A DNA stretch of 64,000 nucleotides from Fremontodendron californicum (Eukaryota; Streptophyta; Magnoliopsida; Malvales; Malvaceae), in NCBI GenBank assembly GCA_030761205.1, contig JAULJL010000011.1, positions 17,536,501 through 17,600,500 of the forward strand, read 5' to 3'. The notes under the pieces are model-generated. The model did not search any database, was not told the origin of the DNA, and worked only from the letters and a program-made list of their open reading frames with translations. A program made the position numbers and the translations under genes. The first letter of the stretch is position 1. Each line of letters opens with the position of its first letter. This document shows positions 10,401 to 22,290 of the stretch, piece after piece.

Positions 10401-13270
10401 ACAAACATATATCATACTAACATGCAAGATACACAAACTCATGGCATGGAAATGCAACACTATCAACTAACATGATAAAAATGCACATACCAAGCAAGGG
10501 AAATGGAGGTGGCCGAATGGCCACATGAAAAAATGTGAGATGCAAACATGGCAACATACAAGGTATGATACATGAAAGAAAATGCAAAATAAAATCAAGA
10601 AGAACACAAGGGCCAAAAATCTACAAGGAAATATCATTTCATAAAAAGATATAAAATCAAATATACCATAAAAATAATGTAAAGAACATGATCAAAATAA
10701 ACATAGTCATGCAAAGAAAATAACAAGAAAGACTAGTAAACAAAACAAGGAAAGTTAAGCTCCATGGTTGGCAAAAATTGGGCATAGCCTCTCCTCTAAC
10801 CCTAATCACTTGGTCATGCCAAGATCATGAAGCCTTTCCATATCAAAAAATCAGAATATAAACCATGCTAATCAACAAAATAGAGGTGACTTTCATGGTT
10901 GGTAAAAATGGGCATAGCCTTTCCCTTAACCATGGTCACTTGATATGTATCAAGATCATGTAGCCATTTCAACCTATTTTGCTTCATTCTTTTGTAAAAA
11001 ATCAGAACCTTAGATACTTAAATAAACCTTCCAAAATCATGTTTCCCACAACAACATGCAAAGAAGAAAAAAAGAAAAAAATCAAGGCAAGCATTCTTCC
11101 AAATTCGACCAAGCACAAACTTTGTAAAAAAAAATGTTTTTAACCATTTTTTATGAAGAGGAAAAGATGAAAACTTAAGTAAACATGTTAAAACTTTGAT
11201 TTCTATGAGAAATGTAGTAGGAAAACAAAATGGAAAATCAAGAAATCAACATAGAAAATAGGAAGAAAACCATGCTAGAGCTAGGTAGAAATGACTACCT
11301 TCAAGCTCTCTTTTGAAAATTTTTCTTTCCTTTCTTTCAAAACCTTTTTTTTCCTAAATTAGCTACTGCCCTTTCCATCCTTGAACCTTGTGAAAAAACT
11401 GCTCAGCCCCCTCTCTCTTAGCCTTGGCCAAATGGCCCCTCAACCATAAGATAGGTTGTGCACTTTTTCTCCTCCATTTTGGCCCTTAGATTAGGATCTT
11501 TTGGTAATACAATAAAAATAACTTCTTGCCAATTGATAGTAGCCCTTAAGATGAGTACTCAGCCCTTCTAATAACCTCAGCCCTTAGATGAAATAAGGAT
11601 ACAATCCCATGCTTTCCCTTGCTTGGCCAAATGAACCTCTACCCTTGGATGAGTTGTGCTAATCTTTCTTCTTCCATTCTTGGCCATTGGATGAGGATTC
11701 TTTCATGACAACATAAAAATGTCATTTTGGCATTTAATCCCAGCCCTTAAAATGTGTACTCAACTTTTCTACAAGGCATGTAAGCCATTGGATGAAGGGG
11801 GGACCATTTGCAAGGTACTAGTGGAAGCATTTTGAGCTTGATAGTGACTAAGGAATTAAATTGATCAAGCTTCCTTGTTATCCTCTATGCTGGCTGACCA
11901 AGGGAGGAATTATCTCAGCAAATCTTTCATCTTTCATATTTTTCTTAATTACAAATTGGCCCCTTTTAGTTTCATCGATAAAATGACCATTTTGACCCCC
12001 GAACCTAAATAAATCGCAAACGGACTCCAAATTGACATTTTCTTTTTCAATACCTCCGTAATAATAAAAAAATTGAATTGTGGAAGTTTTCAAAATTTTC
12101 CGAGTTCATTTGCTATTTTTTCGGATTTTTCTTCCAAAATGCCCTTTTGTGCACCCGAACTTTCACCATTTTTAAATGAGCTCTGAATCTAGATTTTTTT
12201 TCACCAATATCTTCCAAATAATTTAAAAGTGTGATCTGAAAGTTTTGGAGCTCATTTGCTATATTTTCAGGATTTATTTGCTTGAATTTCTACATAGTGG
12301 GCCTAGGATTTGGCCATTTTGCAAACGAACTCCGAACTCCGAACTCCAAATCCAAATTTTCTTTTGCTAATCTCTCCAAAATGATTTAAGAATGAGATCT
12401 ACAAATTTTCAAAATGTTTGGAGCTCATTTGGTATTTTTCCCAAATTTTCCAGTTTTGCCTTTTTGCCTCTGAAGCCCTATTTTGCTCAAAACAAGTCCG
12501 ATTTTAAGATTTTCTTTTCCTGGGCCTTTGTCCTATATTGAATTGGAGTTGGTCTAAAAAAGCCTAATTTTTACGATCAAATTCCCTTTCATTTTGATTT
12601 TTCCTCTTTTCAGTATTGGGAATTTCCTCGTTTTTCCTCCAATCGGCTATTTTCTCGGAATTACTTCAAGCTGAGCCTTGGGCTATCCTTATTTACTCAC
12701 TCCTCATCAATTAAAGGCTTTAGTCTTACCGAATCGGGCCATTTTTTTAATTTTCCTCGAATTCACCAAAATCCACTAAAAAATCCCTAATTCTCGATTT
12801 TCTTCCTAATTGATTTTTCTTTCAGTTTTTCTTCTAAGTAGCCTCTCCAATACCCATAGTCAGTGCTTATCTTTCATTTGGAACCTTCAATTCCAACCAA
12901 TTTGATCGTTTAAGCACTTTTCCCCAAATTTCCCCAAACTAGGGTTTCTTTTCTACTAAATCTCCGTAACCCAACTTCCGAACTCCAAACCTTTCAATGT
13001 AGACCTCGAATTATCAAAATTCTTTCACCATTTTTCAATTGAACTTCAAATCTTGGTTTTGAAAGTGGTTTGACTTTTTTAGTAGTTGACTTTTTGAGGT
13101 TGACTTTTGTAGGGTTGAGTTTTCTAAGTTTGACTTTTTATGCTCGCTTTCTTAGACTAAGTCACGGAGTACCACCTGCAGGATTAGAAAAGTTTTTTTG
13201 CATTCTAAAACATCAATTTAGGAAGAAAACATACTTGTTTTAGTGGTCCGGACAAAATTAGGTGTCTACA
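7452..13270 (-). repeat. 5' LTR of Ogre-like element C (5.8 kb)
   Basis: Read on the minus strand it starts TGTAGACACC at 13270 and ends GACA at 7452. Subregions correspond in inverted order to the plus-strand LTR at 58281-63342: the GACTTTTT-rich start (13050-13140), the 'nongenic' blocks with CTCCAAAT/TTTGCTATT repeats (12100-12470), ATGACATG-rich short repeats (about 8140-8480 and 9480-9850), and the GGGGAAGGATTAGCACCCCC block (7721-7741). Several copies of a GGCCGAATGG phrase occur at 9970-10520. No coding region is credible inside it. Confidence 0.83.
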
Positions 13271-14198
13271 GCTATATTTTAGACCTACTTAGTATTTGCT
13301 TTAGTTTTTCTGAAGAGGAGAGCAGCCACGACCATCTTGCAAGGAGCTAAGGACAGTTTTGAAGACTAAAAGATTGAAGAGCTGACAAAATTTAGTTTTC
13401 TCTCTTCTTCCTTAATCTTGTTTTATTTTCTTGTAATTTGATGTTGGTGAAACTCCTTTGGTTATTCTTTTCAATGTCAAGCATGAACTAAATTAGTTCT
13501 TAAGATTGCAATGGAACTGAACACATTGTTTGGATTATTTTAATCTCTAAGTTGATTTAATGATATTTGAGTTGTTTATGCATTCTTGTACTTAATGCTT
13601 TTAATTGCTTGATTACCAATTAAACTGATTTATTAACCTAAATGCAACTAGACATAGGGAGTTTAGTGTTAGACATAGATTGCATAACACATGTTTCATA
13701 TTCATTTATTAGGATGAATTGATCTGCATGTAGGGTAGAAATACACTTACGTGTCATGTGTAATCACTTTTAGAGTCTAAGCTTAATGAGTTTCTCCTAA
13801 ATTCAATTATCATAGACATATAGTTAATTGGTGAAGAGAGATATTATTATAAGGCCATCGACAGATGCTTATAAATAGATTATAACTCTAGGTTAACAAC
13901 TCAAAGTCATTAATCAAGTTAAGAGGGTAGGAGACGTTTAAGCGAAGTGTTGAGGGAAATTGTAATCCTAGGCTTTTCTCGATTGATTTAAATCCAATTT
14001 TTATGTGCTTTCTTTATTTTATTATTTTCTTTAATTTAGTAATTCACAAATTTTTAATTAATTATTTGGACAAGATTAAACTGTTTTAATTTTAGTATTT
14101 AACAAATTTAATAGCAATTCTTCGTGGGTACGACACTCTACTTCCATTTTATTACTTGTTTGCGATAGCATGCACTTGCGTAGTGAAATCTGACAACA
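13271..14198 (+). repeat. Truncated plus-strand gypsy LTR (element B), 3' part
   Basis: The segment ends ...GCACTTGCGTAGTG and then TCTGACAACA at 14198, immediately followed by Ogre A gag sequence beginning ATTAC. Its end has the pattern (CGTGGGTACGACACTC, TTATTACTTG, TGCACTTG) found at the 3' ends of Tat/Athila LTRs, including element H in this window. Its 5' end is cut by Ogre C at 13270. It is therefore the remnant of a 3' or solo LTR that had inserted into the gag of Ogre A. It explains why the apparent gag ORF here (14076-14429) has a foreign C-terminus. Confidence 0.65.
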
Positions 14199-15171
14199 AT
14201 TACCCACCAGCTTATCATAGTATGGTGCCTTAAGAGTATTGACAAAGAGAACCATGGTTTCTTTATCAGTCAAAGGAGGCTGCATTTGACTAGCCATATC
14301 TCGCCATCTTTGCGCATACTGCTTAAAGTTTTTAGTAGCTTTCTTCTCCATATTCTGTAAGGATAGTCTGTCGAGTACCATGTCAGACACATGCTTATAG
14401 TGTTCCAAAAAGGCTCTAGCCAAGTCCATCCAAGAGCGAATCTTTCTTCGAGTAAGCTGATTATACCAACAAATTGCTAACCCAGTAAGGCTGCGCTAAA
14501 AATAATGGATGAGCAATTTCTCGTCGTTATCCTATCCAATCATCTTCCGATAGTACATTGTCAGGTGCGCAGAAGGATTAGTGGTCCCATCGTATTTCTC
14601 GAAATCTGGTGTTTTGAATTTAGGTGGGATCATGAGACTTGAAACTAAACTTAGCTCCTTAGCATCAAGACTACCAAACAATCTGGCCCCTTCCACAGCT
14701 CGCAGCCTTTCCTTTAATAGCTAATACTTCTTCTGCGATTCAGCCATCTCCACATTCTTTAATTCTTTCATCTTATCTTTTCTTGCTCAGCGAGATCATC
14801 CAGATCTGGGACCTCGATAGGGTTCGCCGTTATGGATCCAAGATTCATCCCTATCGGGATCTAATTCTGTGCCCATGTGTTGGGCTGAACATATATGAAA
14901 GACATTGCAGTTGCTTGTGGTTAAGTTTTTGTACTTTGTGAGGATTGGCCATTTGTCAGCACAGCTTGTTGCTGACCAATTCTAATCCAACGGCCAAATG
15001 TTTGTTGTGTCTCTTTCCCTTGAGTGCGACGGACACCAGTTCCATTAGCGTATTCATCTGATCTCTTGATTCGGCCTGAGATTTGGCCAATTTCTCTTTT
15101 AACTCATCCTATGCCTTTTCCATTTTCTCTTTCCTGGCAGCCTGTTCATTCTCCATGACCTTGCTCGCCAT
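14199..15171 (-). pseudogene. Ogre A gag, truncated and degenerate
   Basis: Starts at ATG 15171 with MASKVMENEQAARKEKMEK, a coiled-coil lead interrupted by a stop about 20 codons in. Several frameshifts follow, and then the best preserved part at 14429-14207: MDLARAFLEHYKHVSDMV, KNFKQYAQRWRDMASQMQPP, LTDKETMVLFVNTLKAPYYDKLVGN. This is the retrotrans_gag core of Ogre/Tat elements. After GN the reading frame enters the inserted LTR B at 14198, so the last roughly 40 residues of the apparent ORF are not Gag. Structural virus-like particle protein, nonfunctional here. Confidence 0.8.
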
Positions 15172-15299
15172 CGAGTATTATATTGATGTGGGGTACTTCT
15201 CTCTGGGTGTTTTGGTGGAAGCCCAATTTTTATACCTTGGTGTAAATACCACGGATTAGAATCTCATGACACATTATTCTTTGTTCTTTATTAAGTGTA

Positions 15300-15425
15300 T
15301 GAAAGAATGAATAAATGATGTATGAATGAATGAATGAATGGATGAATAAATGAGTAAGTGATCAAATGAATGAATGAATAAACGAATGGATAAATTAAAG
15401 AGCTAATTAATGAATGAATATGCAG
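15300..15425. repeat. Imperfect (GAAT)n microsatellite
   Basis: Repeated GAATGAATGAAT/GGATGAATAAAT units lie in the spacer between Ogre A ORF1 and gag. The surrounding 15172-15499 shows no coding potential. Confidence 0.85.
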
Positions 15426-15499
15426 AAGGTATTGGCCATAGGATAATTCCAACCAAACGGTCTTTCATTAATTACTGAAGTTGATTACATCAATAAAAA

Positions 15500-17451
15500 T
15501 ACTAGATTTGCCTATACTATGGTGCTATAGCCACATCTAGAAAATCTAGCATTTGCAACCTATATGCTCCTAATGGGATGACCTCGGATCTCAGATCTTT
15601 TGCCCTCTCGACCATCTCCCCGGCCTTCTAACCTTCTATCCGAATATGGGTCGTAACGTGCTCAATGTACTCGTGCCTTTTCAGGCAAGCCTCGATGGTC
15701 ATCCGGTGGGTGATTTGCCACTCCCTTTCCTTCTCATCTAAAATCCTCAATAAAGAGTCGATGTGATTCTGATGGCTCTAAAGTGACCCCTCTAAATCTT
15801 GAACTCTCCTCCAAAGGGCCTCTCTCTCGGGCTGTTTTTCTTTTTCGATCTTCAGCTTGGCCTATAGCCTCTCATTTTCTATCTGAGTCTTTAGCAACTC
15901 AGCAGAAGAAATGGAGTACATTCTCTTTTTAGCTTGCCCATCTCGGGAGAAGTTGACAGCCTTTTCTTCTTCTTTCTTTGCTTTATCCTTTCAAAAATCT
16001 ATTCTCCTCTTGAGTTCTTTGGTTTCTCTCTGCCATTCTTCGGAATACTTGACCACCCCCTCGTACCTCATATGGAATCTGAGCTTCTTGTTCTCTAAGT
16101 GCAAGTCCTTAAGATTGCTCTTTGTGATATCCCCCTCTTTCATAACCTTTTCTGCTTCTTTTTCTCATATCATACCTTTGAACTTCAATTCACTGATCTC
16201 TTCTTGGAGTCGGATGATTTCCTTGCTTATTCTGGCCTTCTCCTTTTCAAATTCTATTTCCATGATCTCTAGTTTAGATGGCATTTCTTTAGGTTGCAGA
16301 TCCATTGGTGAGACATCATTTCCATCAGGTGCTAAGAGTGTATAATTAATTCTCATGGCTCTTCATGCCATGTAACCCGGCGTGACATCGTCGGCATATT
16401 GAGCTACCTCTATTCGATGAGTCTTCTTCCATGCTTCCACTATCTCTTGTACCTTTCCTGAGTACCCCTCCTCTTCGTAGGTAAACTCTACTAGATCAAG
16501 CTCGTGAGTCGCAGGTGTGAATTGTCGAGACTCAAACTATCTTTGCACCAACAGAGGCATGTAACTCACAGCTCCCCAAACTCCTTGTAGTGGAACCCTG
16601 GGTTTGTCTCAATATTAGTACAACATCGGCATAAGAATCATCCATGGAGCTCTCCACGTTACCATCTCACCCTTAAGGTTCCGGAGTATGTTGATCCATT
16701 ATTCTTCAGTTCTATCTTCGGGCCAATCCCTCTCGAGAAACTCACTGATCGATACTAGGGATTTCATGTATGGTTTAAAAGAAACATCCCCCCTCTTCCA
16801 GAAGTGACTCTGAATCCAGATATAGAGGAGTTGCACACATCCTGTGAACCTCCCCTTTCCTTTTACAAAAGTTCAAGGACCGAATAGTATCTTCTATAAT
16901 TGCTGGGGAATGATCTATCTTCAGTCTTAACTTCTCAAAAAGGTCTACCACCGCCACCTCTACACGACCCAATGTCCTTGGGAAGATACTAATCCATATA
17001 TGGCTAGGGCAAAGATATCCCTAGCGGCTTCACTACTCGGGTGGCTCCGAATCGAGGATATAGGGCATTCCATGGAATACACTCACTTTTCCCTTTCTTG
17101 ACCACATGGCTTTCAACCTATTTGACACCATTCCCACAACCTTAGCTAACGTTTTCTTTAATCCCAATGTCTTTGGATCCTTTAAGTAAATCTGATCTGG
17201 GATAGTGTGCTCGATATGCAACAAAATGGAATACTCTTCCATGGTCGGAGTCATATCTTTCTTGTTGAAGGTGAAACATCGATAGGCAGGGTTCCAAAAT
17301 TGTATCGTAGCCCGAACCAACTCACTATTAACTCTAACTGGAAGCAACAATGCTATGTCCCCATACATCCGAGTGAAAGCCTCTTTCTCTGACGTATCCC
17401 ACTGATTCCAGATTTCCCACAACCCACGGAGATCATTTTGTTGGAGGTCCA
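15500..17451 (-). pseudogene. Ogre A ORF1, main part
   Basis: ORF1 is the extra protein encoded upstream of gag in Ogre elements; its role is unknown. Best segments: 17451-17033 (DLRGLWEIWNQWDTSEKEAF, YGDIALLLPVRVNSELVRAT, FWNPAYRCFTFNKKDMTPTM, EEYSILL), which resembles the plant mobile domain fold. Then 16972-16775 (VEVAVVDLFEKLRLKIDHSP, FCKRKGEVHR), and 16356-16165, a charged coiled coil (FEKEKARISKEIIRLQEEIS). Stops and shifts separate the segments. The apparent ATG at 17452 uses a base of the copia E2 LTR; the true N-terminus is across that insertion at 24954-25091. Confidence 0.78.
17447..17451. repeat. Target site duplication of copia E2, left copy
   Basis: GTCCA directly precedes the LTR terminus TGTTGGGATTCGG; the same GTCCA follows the other LTR at 24954-24958. 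Confidence 0.95.
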
Positions 17452-19131
17452 TGTTGGGATTCGGATCATGCTCAAACGGATTTAATGTATAATTTAATCA
17501 ACAAGTTAAATTAACAACGCAGAGGAATAAAACAAAACAAAGACAAAACCGAATCCCTCCATGGATTTGCCTATGAATTCAAAACGATCATCCTATCGAG
17601 AGCAAATAACAATCAAAATCTCATACCTCTATAATGGTGATTGCCGAAACCTCAGGGCAGATTCTTGATGTTCTTGTTCTTGTACACAAAGCATGCTTGT
17701 CGCAAACCAAAGTCGTCCAATTGTCTGGCCTCTAACAGTAATCCACACAGGTGACTCGAAAACCTTCACAAGGTTGAGATTATATTTGCCAAGACGATGC
17801 TAGTAGTCTAGGTTTTGAGAAACCTTCTTCCTCTTACTCTAGTTAGCCGAAAAGAAGCAGGCAGGAAGAAAACAGATTCCTACTCTTCTTTTATGCGTCG
17901 GTTCTCACAGGGAGGTGAGAGAATGCGGCTACTAGTTTTTTTTTTTTTGCTTGCTTAGAGAGACGGCAACAACATATGAGACATTTATATAACTAGGTTT
18001 AGTGTATGCCAACTATTGCACTAACTGCACTAAAGCCCTTATACATATTATTAAATATTCACACTAAGCCCACAACACTTAATGAATATTTAATATGGCC
18101 CAATCTCATTTTAATTTCATTAATCACCTTTTGTGTATGACCTATTAGGCCCTTAACATGTTGGCAATAAATATAATTAATTCAATTAAGAATTTCCTAT
18201 TTATATTTATAGATCATGAGCGGCATCTAGCAATGCATCATGACCACCCAAATGCCAAGAGAGTCATCAAACTTCGACTAGCCTTTCGTGTACAGTATGT
18301 CTGTGTAATTCAATCCTTTCATCAAATATCCTGGGACAGGAAAGAGCATGGTTCAGTGTCTACTCTTAATCCCATTCCATATTAGATTTGCAGCTTTAAT
18401 ATTAACTCGTTAAGTATTGCCTTAGCCAAGGACTTCTATAAGTTAATATAAGCCAAATACATGTGAGATATGTCCCCTCATATCACTTGGGGTGATGAAT
18501 TCTCTTTGGACCACTCATTCATCTTCGTATGCTTCATGTCATACCCAATAACACCCTACTAAAAAGCATCCTAGTGTTTGGGACCCGTTCGTGATGAAAT
18601 CTAAGTATGACAGTTCACATATAAGATGACCTAGTGTCACAAGTCAAAAGATTACTTACACTATTGACACATGAGAGTATTTTCCATAGACACTTGAGTG
18701 AAATACCAAATGGAACTCTCATAGCGGGTCATGTTCAGTGAACTTGTTCAACTAACAAGCACCCATATGTTATCCCCAAGTATCTCTATACTTTCAACCT
18801 GTGAGATCAGTTGCATGTATCAAATGCATGAAGGCTTAACATATGCAAGTCTTTGAGCATTGTCAATGCCCTGTCTTAACAATACAATGACTAGGAACAA
18901 TTTTAGAAACACGGCATTGATGCATAAGGATCCTCATAATTGTAACACCTTACAATTCCTTTGCAATGCCATTGTGTTTCATGGGCTTTATCTTCACAAG
19001 TTATTTATAACAATACTTATGGATAAAGAAATATCTCAATTATAATTAATAAACTATAATGTGCAATACGTGAACATATAAATAGTGTCTTACAAGCCCA
19101 GCTAGATTGGCTTGCAGGGCTTACACCAACA
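17452..19131 (-). repeat. 3' LTR of copia E2
   Basis: 1680 bp. The minus strand starts TGTTGGTGTAAGCCC at 19131 and ends CCGAATCCCAACA at 17452. The polypurine tract (GTGGGAGAT on the minus strand) adjoins at 19132-19140. Clear counterparts are the E1 LTRs of 1693 and 1694 bp. Confidence 0.92.
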
Positions 19132-20880
19132 ATCTCCCACTAGCACAAAAAGCCAATCGCCCATGTAATTAAGCCCATGTCCTTCCATGTGACGATTGTG
19201 TTTCTACTGGGATAGAACCTTAGTGAATGTATCAGCAATATTATCCTCTGTGGGTACCCATTCCATACTTATATCACTTCTTTGAATTATATCTCTAATC
19301 AAGTAATATTACCACAATACATGTTTGGATTTATGATGAGACCGTGGTTCCTTAGCATGCGCTATGGCTCCATTGTTATCACAGTAAAGTGGTACTGGAT
19401 CAACAATGCTTGGAACCACACCAAGTTCAGTTATGAACTTCTTAATCCAAACAGCCTCTTTCGCTGCCTCACACGCGGAGATGTATTTAGCCTCTGTTGT
19501 TGAATCTGCAGTTGTAGTCTGTTTGGAACTTTTCCAACTGACTGCAGCTCCATTTAAGGTAAATACGTAACCGCCCTGTGATTTACTGTCATCCTTATCA
19601 GTTTGAAGTCTAGCATCTGTATAACCCCTAATTCGGAGTTCAGTCCCTCCATAGACAAAGAAAATATCATGAGTTCTTCTCAAGTACTTGAGGATATTCT
19701 TCACAGCAGTCTAGTGACTTTCACAATGATTGCTTTGGTATCTGCTCATAACACTCAGAGCGTACGATACATCTGGTCTTGTGCACAACATGGCATACAT
19801 GATATATCAAATTGCAGGAAGAATATGGAATCCTATCCATTGGTGTCCTTTCTTCATAATTTTTAGGACACATCTCTTTCGAGAGTTGTACACCATGTAC
19901 CATAGGCAAGTTACCTCTTTTGGAGATATCTATGCTAAACCTCTTTAGCACCTTGTCTAAGTAAACGGATTGGGACAATCCAAGCAGCCTTTTCGATCTA
20001 TCTCTATAGATCTTAATTCCTAGGATATATGCTGCTTCTCCCAAATCCTTCATGGAGAATTGTTTGGAGAGCCAGACCTTGGTGGTCTGAAGCATAGGTA
20101 CATCATTTCCTATGAGCAATATGTCATCGACATATAGCACTAGGAACACAATTGCATGTCCGTTTACCTTCTTGTAAACACATGGTTCATCAGGATTCTT
20201 AATGAAACCAAATTCTTTAATTGTTTCATCAAACCTGATGTTCCAACTTCGAGATGCTTGCCTTAGTCCATAAATGGACTTTTGCAGCTTGCATACCTTA
20301 TTACATATGGCCTTGGATGAAAAACCTTCAGGTTGTGTCATATACACTTCCTCTTGCAAATTCCCGTTAAGGAATGTAGTTTTTACATCCATCTGCCATA
20401 TCTCATAATCATGGTATGTAGCAATAGCAAGCATAATCCTAATGGACTAAATCATGGCAACTGGTGAAAAGGTTTCCTCAAAATCAATGCCTTTAACTTG
20501 ATTATAACCTATTGCAACCAATCTGGCCTTATACGTTTGTATGTTGCCATCCATGTCTACCTTTATCTTGTAGACTCATTTACACCCTAAGGGTTTTATC
20601 CCTTAAGGTGGATCTACTAAAGACCAAACTTGGTTAACTTCCATGGCATCTATTTCAGATTTCATGGCTTCTAGCCACTTCTTGGAATTGATATCGTACA
20701 TCGCTTCCTTATATGTAGTAGGTTCATTATCAATGGGCAAACCATCTCTTTCCAAAAATCCATATCTTATTGGCGTTTGCCTCTCCCAACTAGACCTTCA
20801 GAGTACTTGTGTTTCTTGAGCATCAGTCTGAGCATCTAATGTCTCAACCGATGGCTCAGGTTTCGAGGGAATGTTAGGTT
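19132..20880 (-). pseudogene. Copia E2 reverse transcriptase and RNase H
   Basis: RT segment 20880-19721: WQMDVKTTFLNGNLQEEVYM, KLQKSIYGLRQASRSWN, the catalytic YVDDILLIGND, and the copia block KVWLSKQFSMKDLGEAAYIL. RNase H segment 19704-19309: YTDARLQTD, SWKSSKQTTTADSTTEAKYI, YCDNNGAIAHAKEPRSHHKS. A frameshift near 19720 separates the two and stops occur around 20440-20590. These domains would make cDNA and degrade template RNA. Both catalytic aspartates of the RT box are intact, but the polyprotein is not continuous. Confidence 0.88.
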
Positions 20881-21830
20881 ATGGTTCTTGAACTTCTTCA
20901 AGTTCTACTTTACTCCCACTGAATTCTTCTAGGGGAAACTCTTTCTCTAGAAAAGCAGCGTGTTTTGACACAAACACATTTTGATCAGTAGGACTGTAAA
21001 AGTAATATCCAACAGTCTCTTTAGGATATCCCACAAACTTACATTTTTCTGATCTAGCTCCCAACTTATCAAAAGGTACTTGCTTCATATAAGCAATACA
21101 TCCCAAAATCTTTAGAAAAGATAAACATGGCTTGTTGCCATTCCATATCTCATATGGTACCTTATCTATCGACTTGCTTGGAACCCTATTTAGAAGGTAA
21201 GCTGCAGTCTCTAAGGCATATCCCCAAAAGGATATCGGAAGGCCAGCCTTAGACATCAAGGACCGAACCATGTCCAACAGGGTCGATTTCTCCTCTCGGA
21301 CACTCCGTTATGCTGAGGAGTTCCAGGTGGAGTCCATTGCGATAGAATTCCATTGTCTGTCAAATGATCCAAGAAATCATGGGTTAAATATTCTTCTCCT
21401 CGATCTGATCTAAGAGCCAGAATATTTTTCTCAGTTTGTTTCTCTATTTCAGCTCTAAACTCTTTGAACTTTTCAAAAGCTTCAGACTTGTATCTCATCA
21501 GATACACAAAACCAAATCTTGAATGATCATCAATAAAGGTTACAAAGTATGAGTAACCACCTCTAGCAGCTGTGTTTAGTGGCCCACATACATTTGAATG
21601 TATTAAGCCCAATAAGACACCAACTTTTTCGCCCTTTCCTGTAAAATGAGTCTTGGTGATCTTACCAAGGAGACAACATTCACAAGTCCCATATGATTCA
21701 TAATCAAAGGGTTCCAAATAACCATGTTTATGTAATTTGGAAATCCTTGTCTCATTGATATGACCAAGTCTACAGTGCCAGATGTAAGTCTTACTTGGAT
21801 CATCCTTTCATGCTTTCTTGACATTTATAT
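20881..21830 (-). pseudogene. Copia E2 integrase
   Basis: Contains the zinc-binding pre-integrase region (YESYGTCECCLLGKITKTHF), the DDE core (GGYSYFVTFIDDHSRFGFVY, ILALRSDRGEEYLTHDF, QHNGVSERRN) and the C-terminal region (LLNRVPSKSIDKVPYEIWNG, KCKFVGYPKETVGYYFY). The first catalytic position reads HSNVCGP where an aspartate is normal; the E1 copy has HSDLCGP. A frameshift at about 21260 and another near 21720 break the frame. Integrase inserts the cDNA; this copy would be inactive. Confidence 0.85.
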
Positions 21831-22290
21831 TGAACTACTGGAACAATGAGGTATGAAACTGAAATTATGTTTCTAGACAATACTGGAACAAAGTAACAAT
21901 CTTTCAGTTCTAATTTCATGCCAGATGGCAAAGATAAAGTACATGTTCCAACAGCCAATGCTGCAACTTTTGCACCATTGCCTACTCTTAGAACTACTTC
22001 ATCTTTGCTCAACTTTCTACTTCCTTTCAACATCGCTATGTCATTACATAAATGTAAACCGCATCCTGAATCAACTATCCAAGAATTAGATTTAACAGTA
22101 GAAAGATTTAGTTGAATCATAAACACAGTCACCCCAGAAACTTTTATAAGTTCTTCTTGACTTGTCAAGTGAGCAACCTTCCTTTCATTGAGAAACGCTT
22201 CTCAATCTCATGTACCAATCCAAACAATTTGGAATAATAGCATTCATAATGCCGCAGAGTGCAATTAAAGTATTAACCATTTTCAACAAC
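21800..22290 (-). pseudogene. Copia E2 gag remnant joined to protease
   Basis: On the minus strand a short gag-start-like stretch (MVNTLIALCGIMNAI, PNCLDWYMRLRSV) runs within about 40 codons into the protease region. There NSWIVDSGCGLHLCND contains the DSG active site and is followed by VVLRVGNGAKVAALAVGT and the conserved YFVPVLSRNIISVSYL. The nucleocapsid and zinc knuckle that should separate these are absent. Copy E1 has the same junction (35460-35700), so the deletion is a family trait. Confidence 0.75.

Larger units (their letters stand above)
5300..13270 (-). mobile_element. Ogre/Tat-like Ty3/gypsy element C, 5' end
   Basis: Minus-strand element with a very long LTR (13270 down to 7452), a tRNA-Arg-type primer site (7448-7430), a leader of about 1.8 kb with tandem repeats, and the start of a coiled-coil ORF. 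It is then interrupted at 5299 by element D. Its LTR start TGTAGACACCTAATTTTGTC is shared with the plus-strand Ogre-like LTR at 58281. The rest of the element must lie left of the window. It is itself inserted into a fragment of another gypsy LTR (13271-14198); the first bases beyond it are GCTAT. Confidence 0.82.

Noticed and set aside
15911..16345. 144-codon plus-strand ORF with hydrophobic stretches
   Set aside because: Antisense to the coiled-coil part of Ogre A ORF1; the Ser/Phe/Leu richness is what antisense of a Glu/Lys-rich coiled coil gives.
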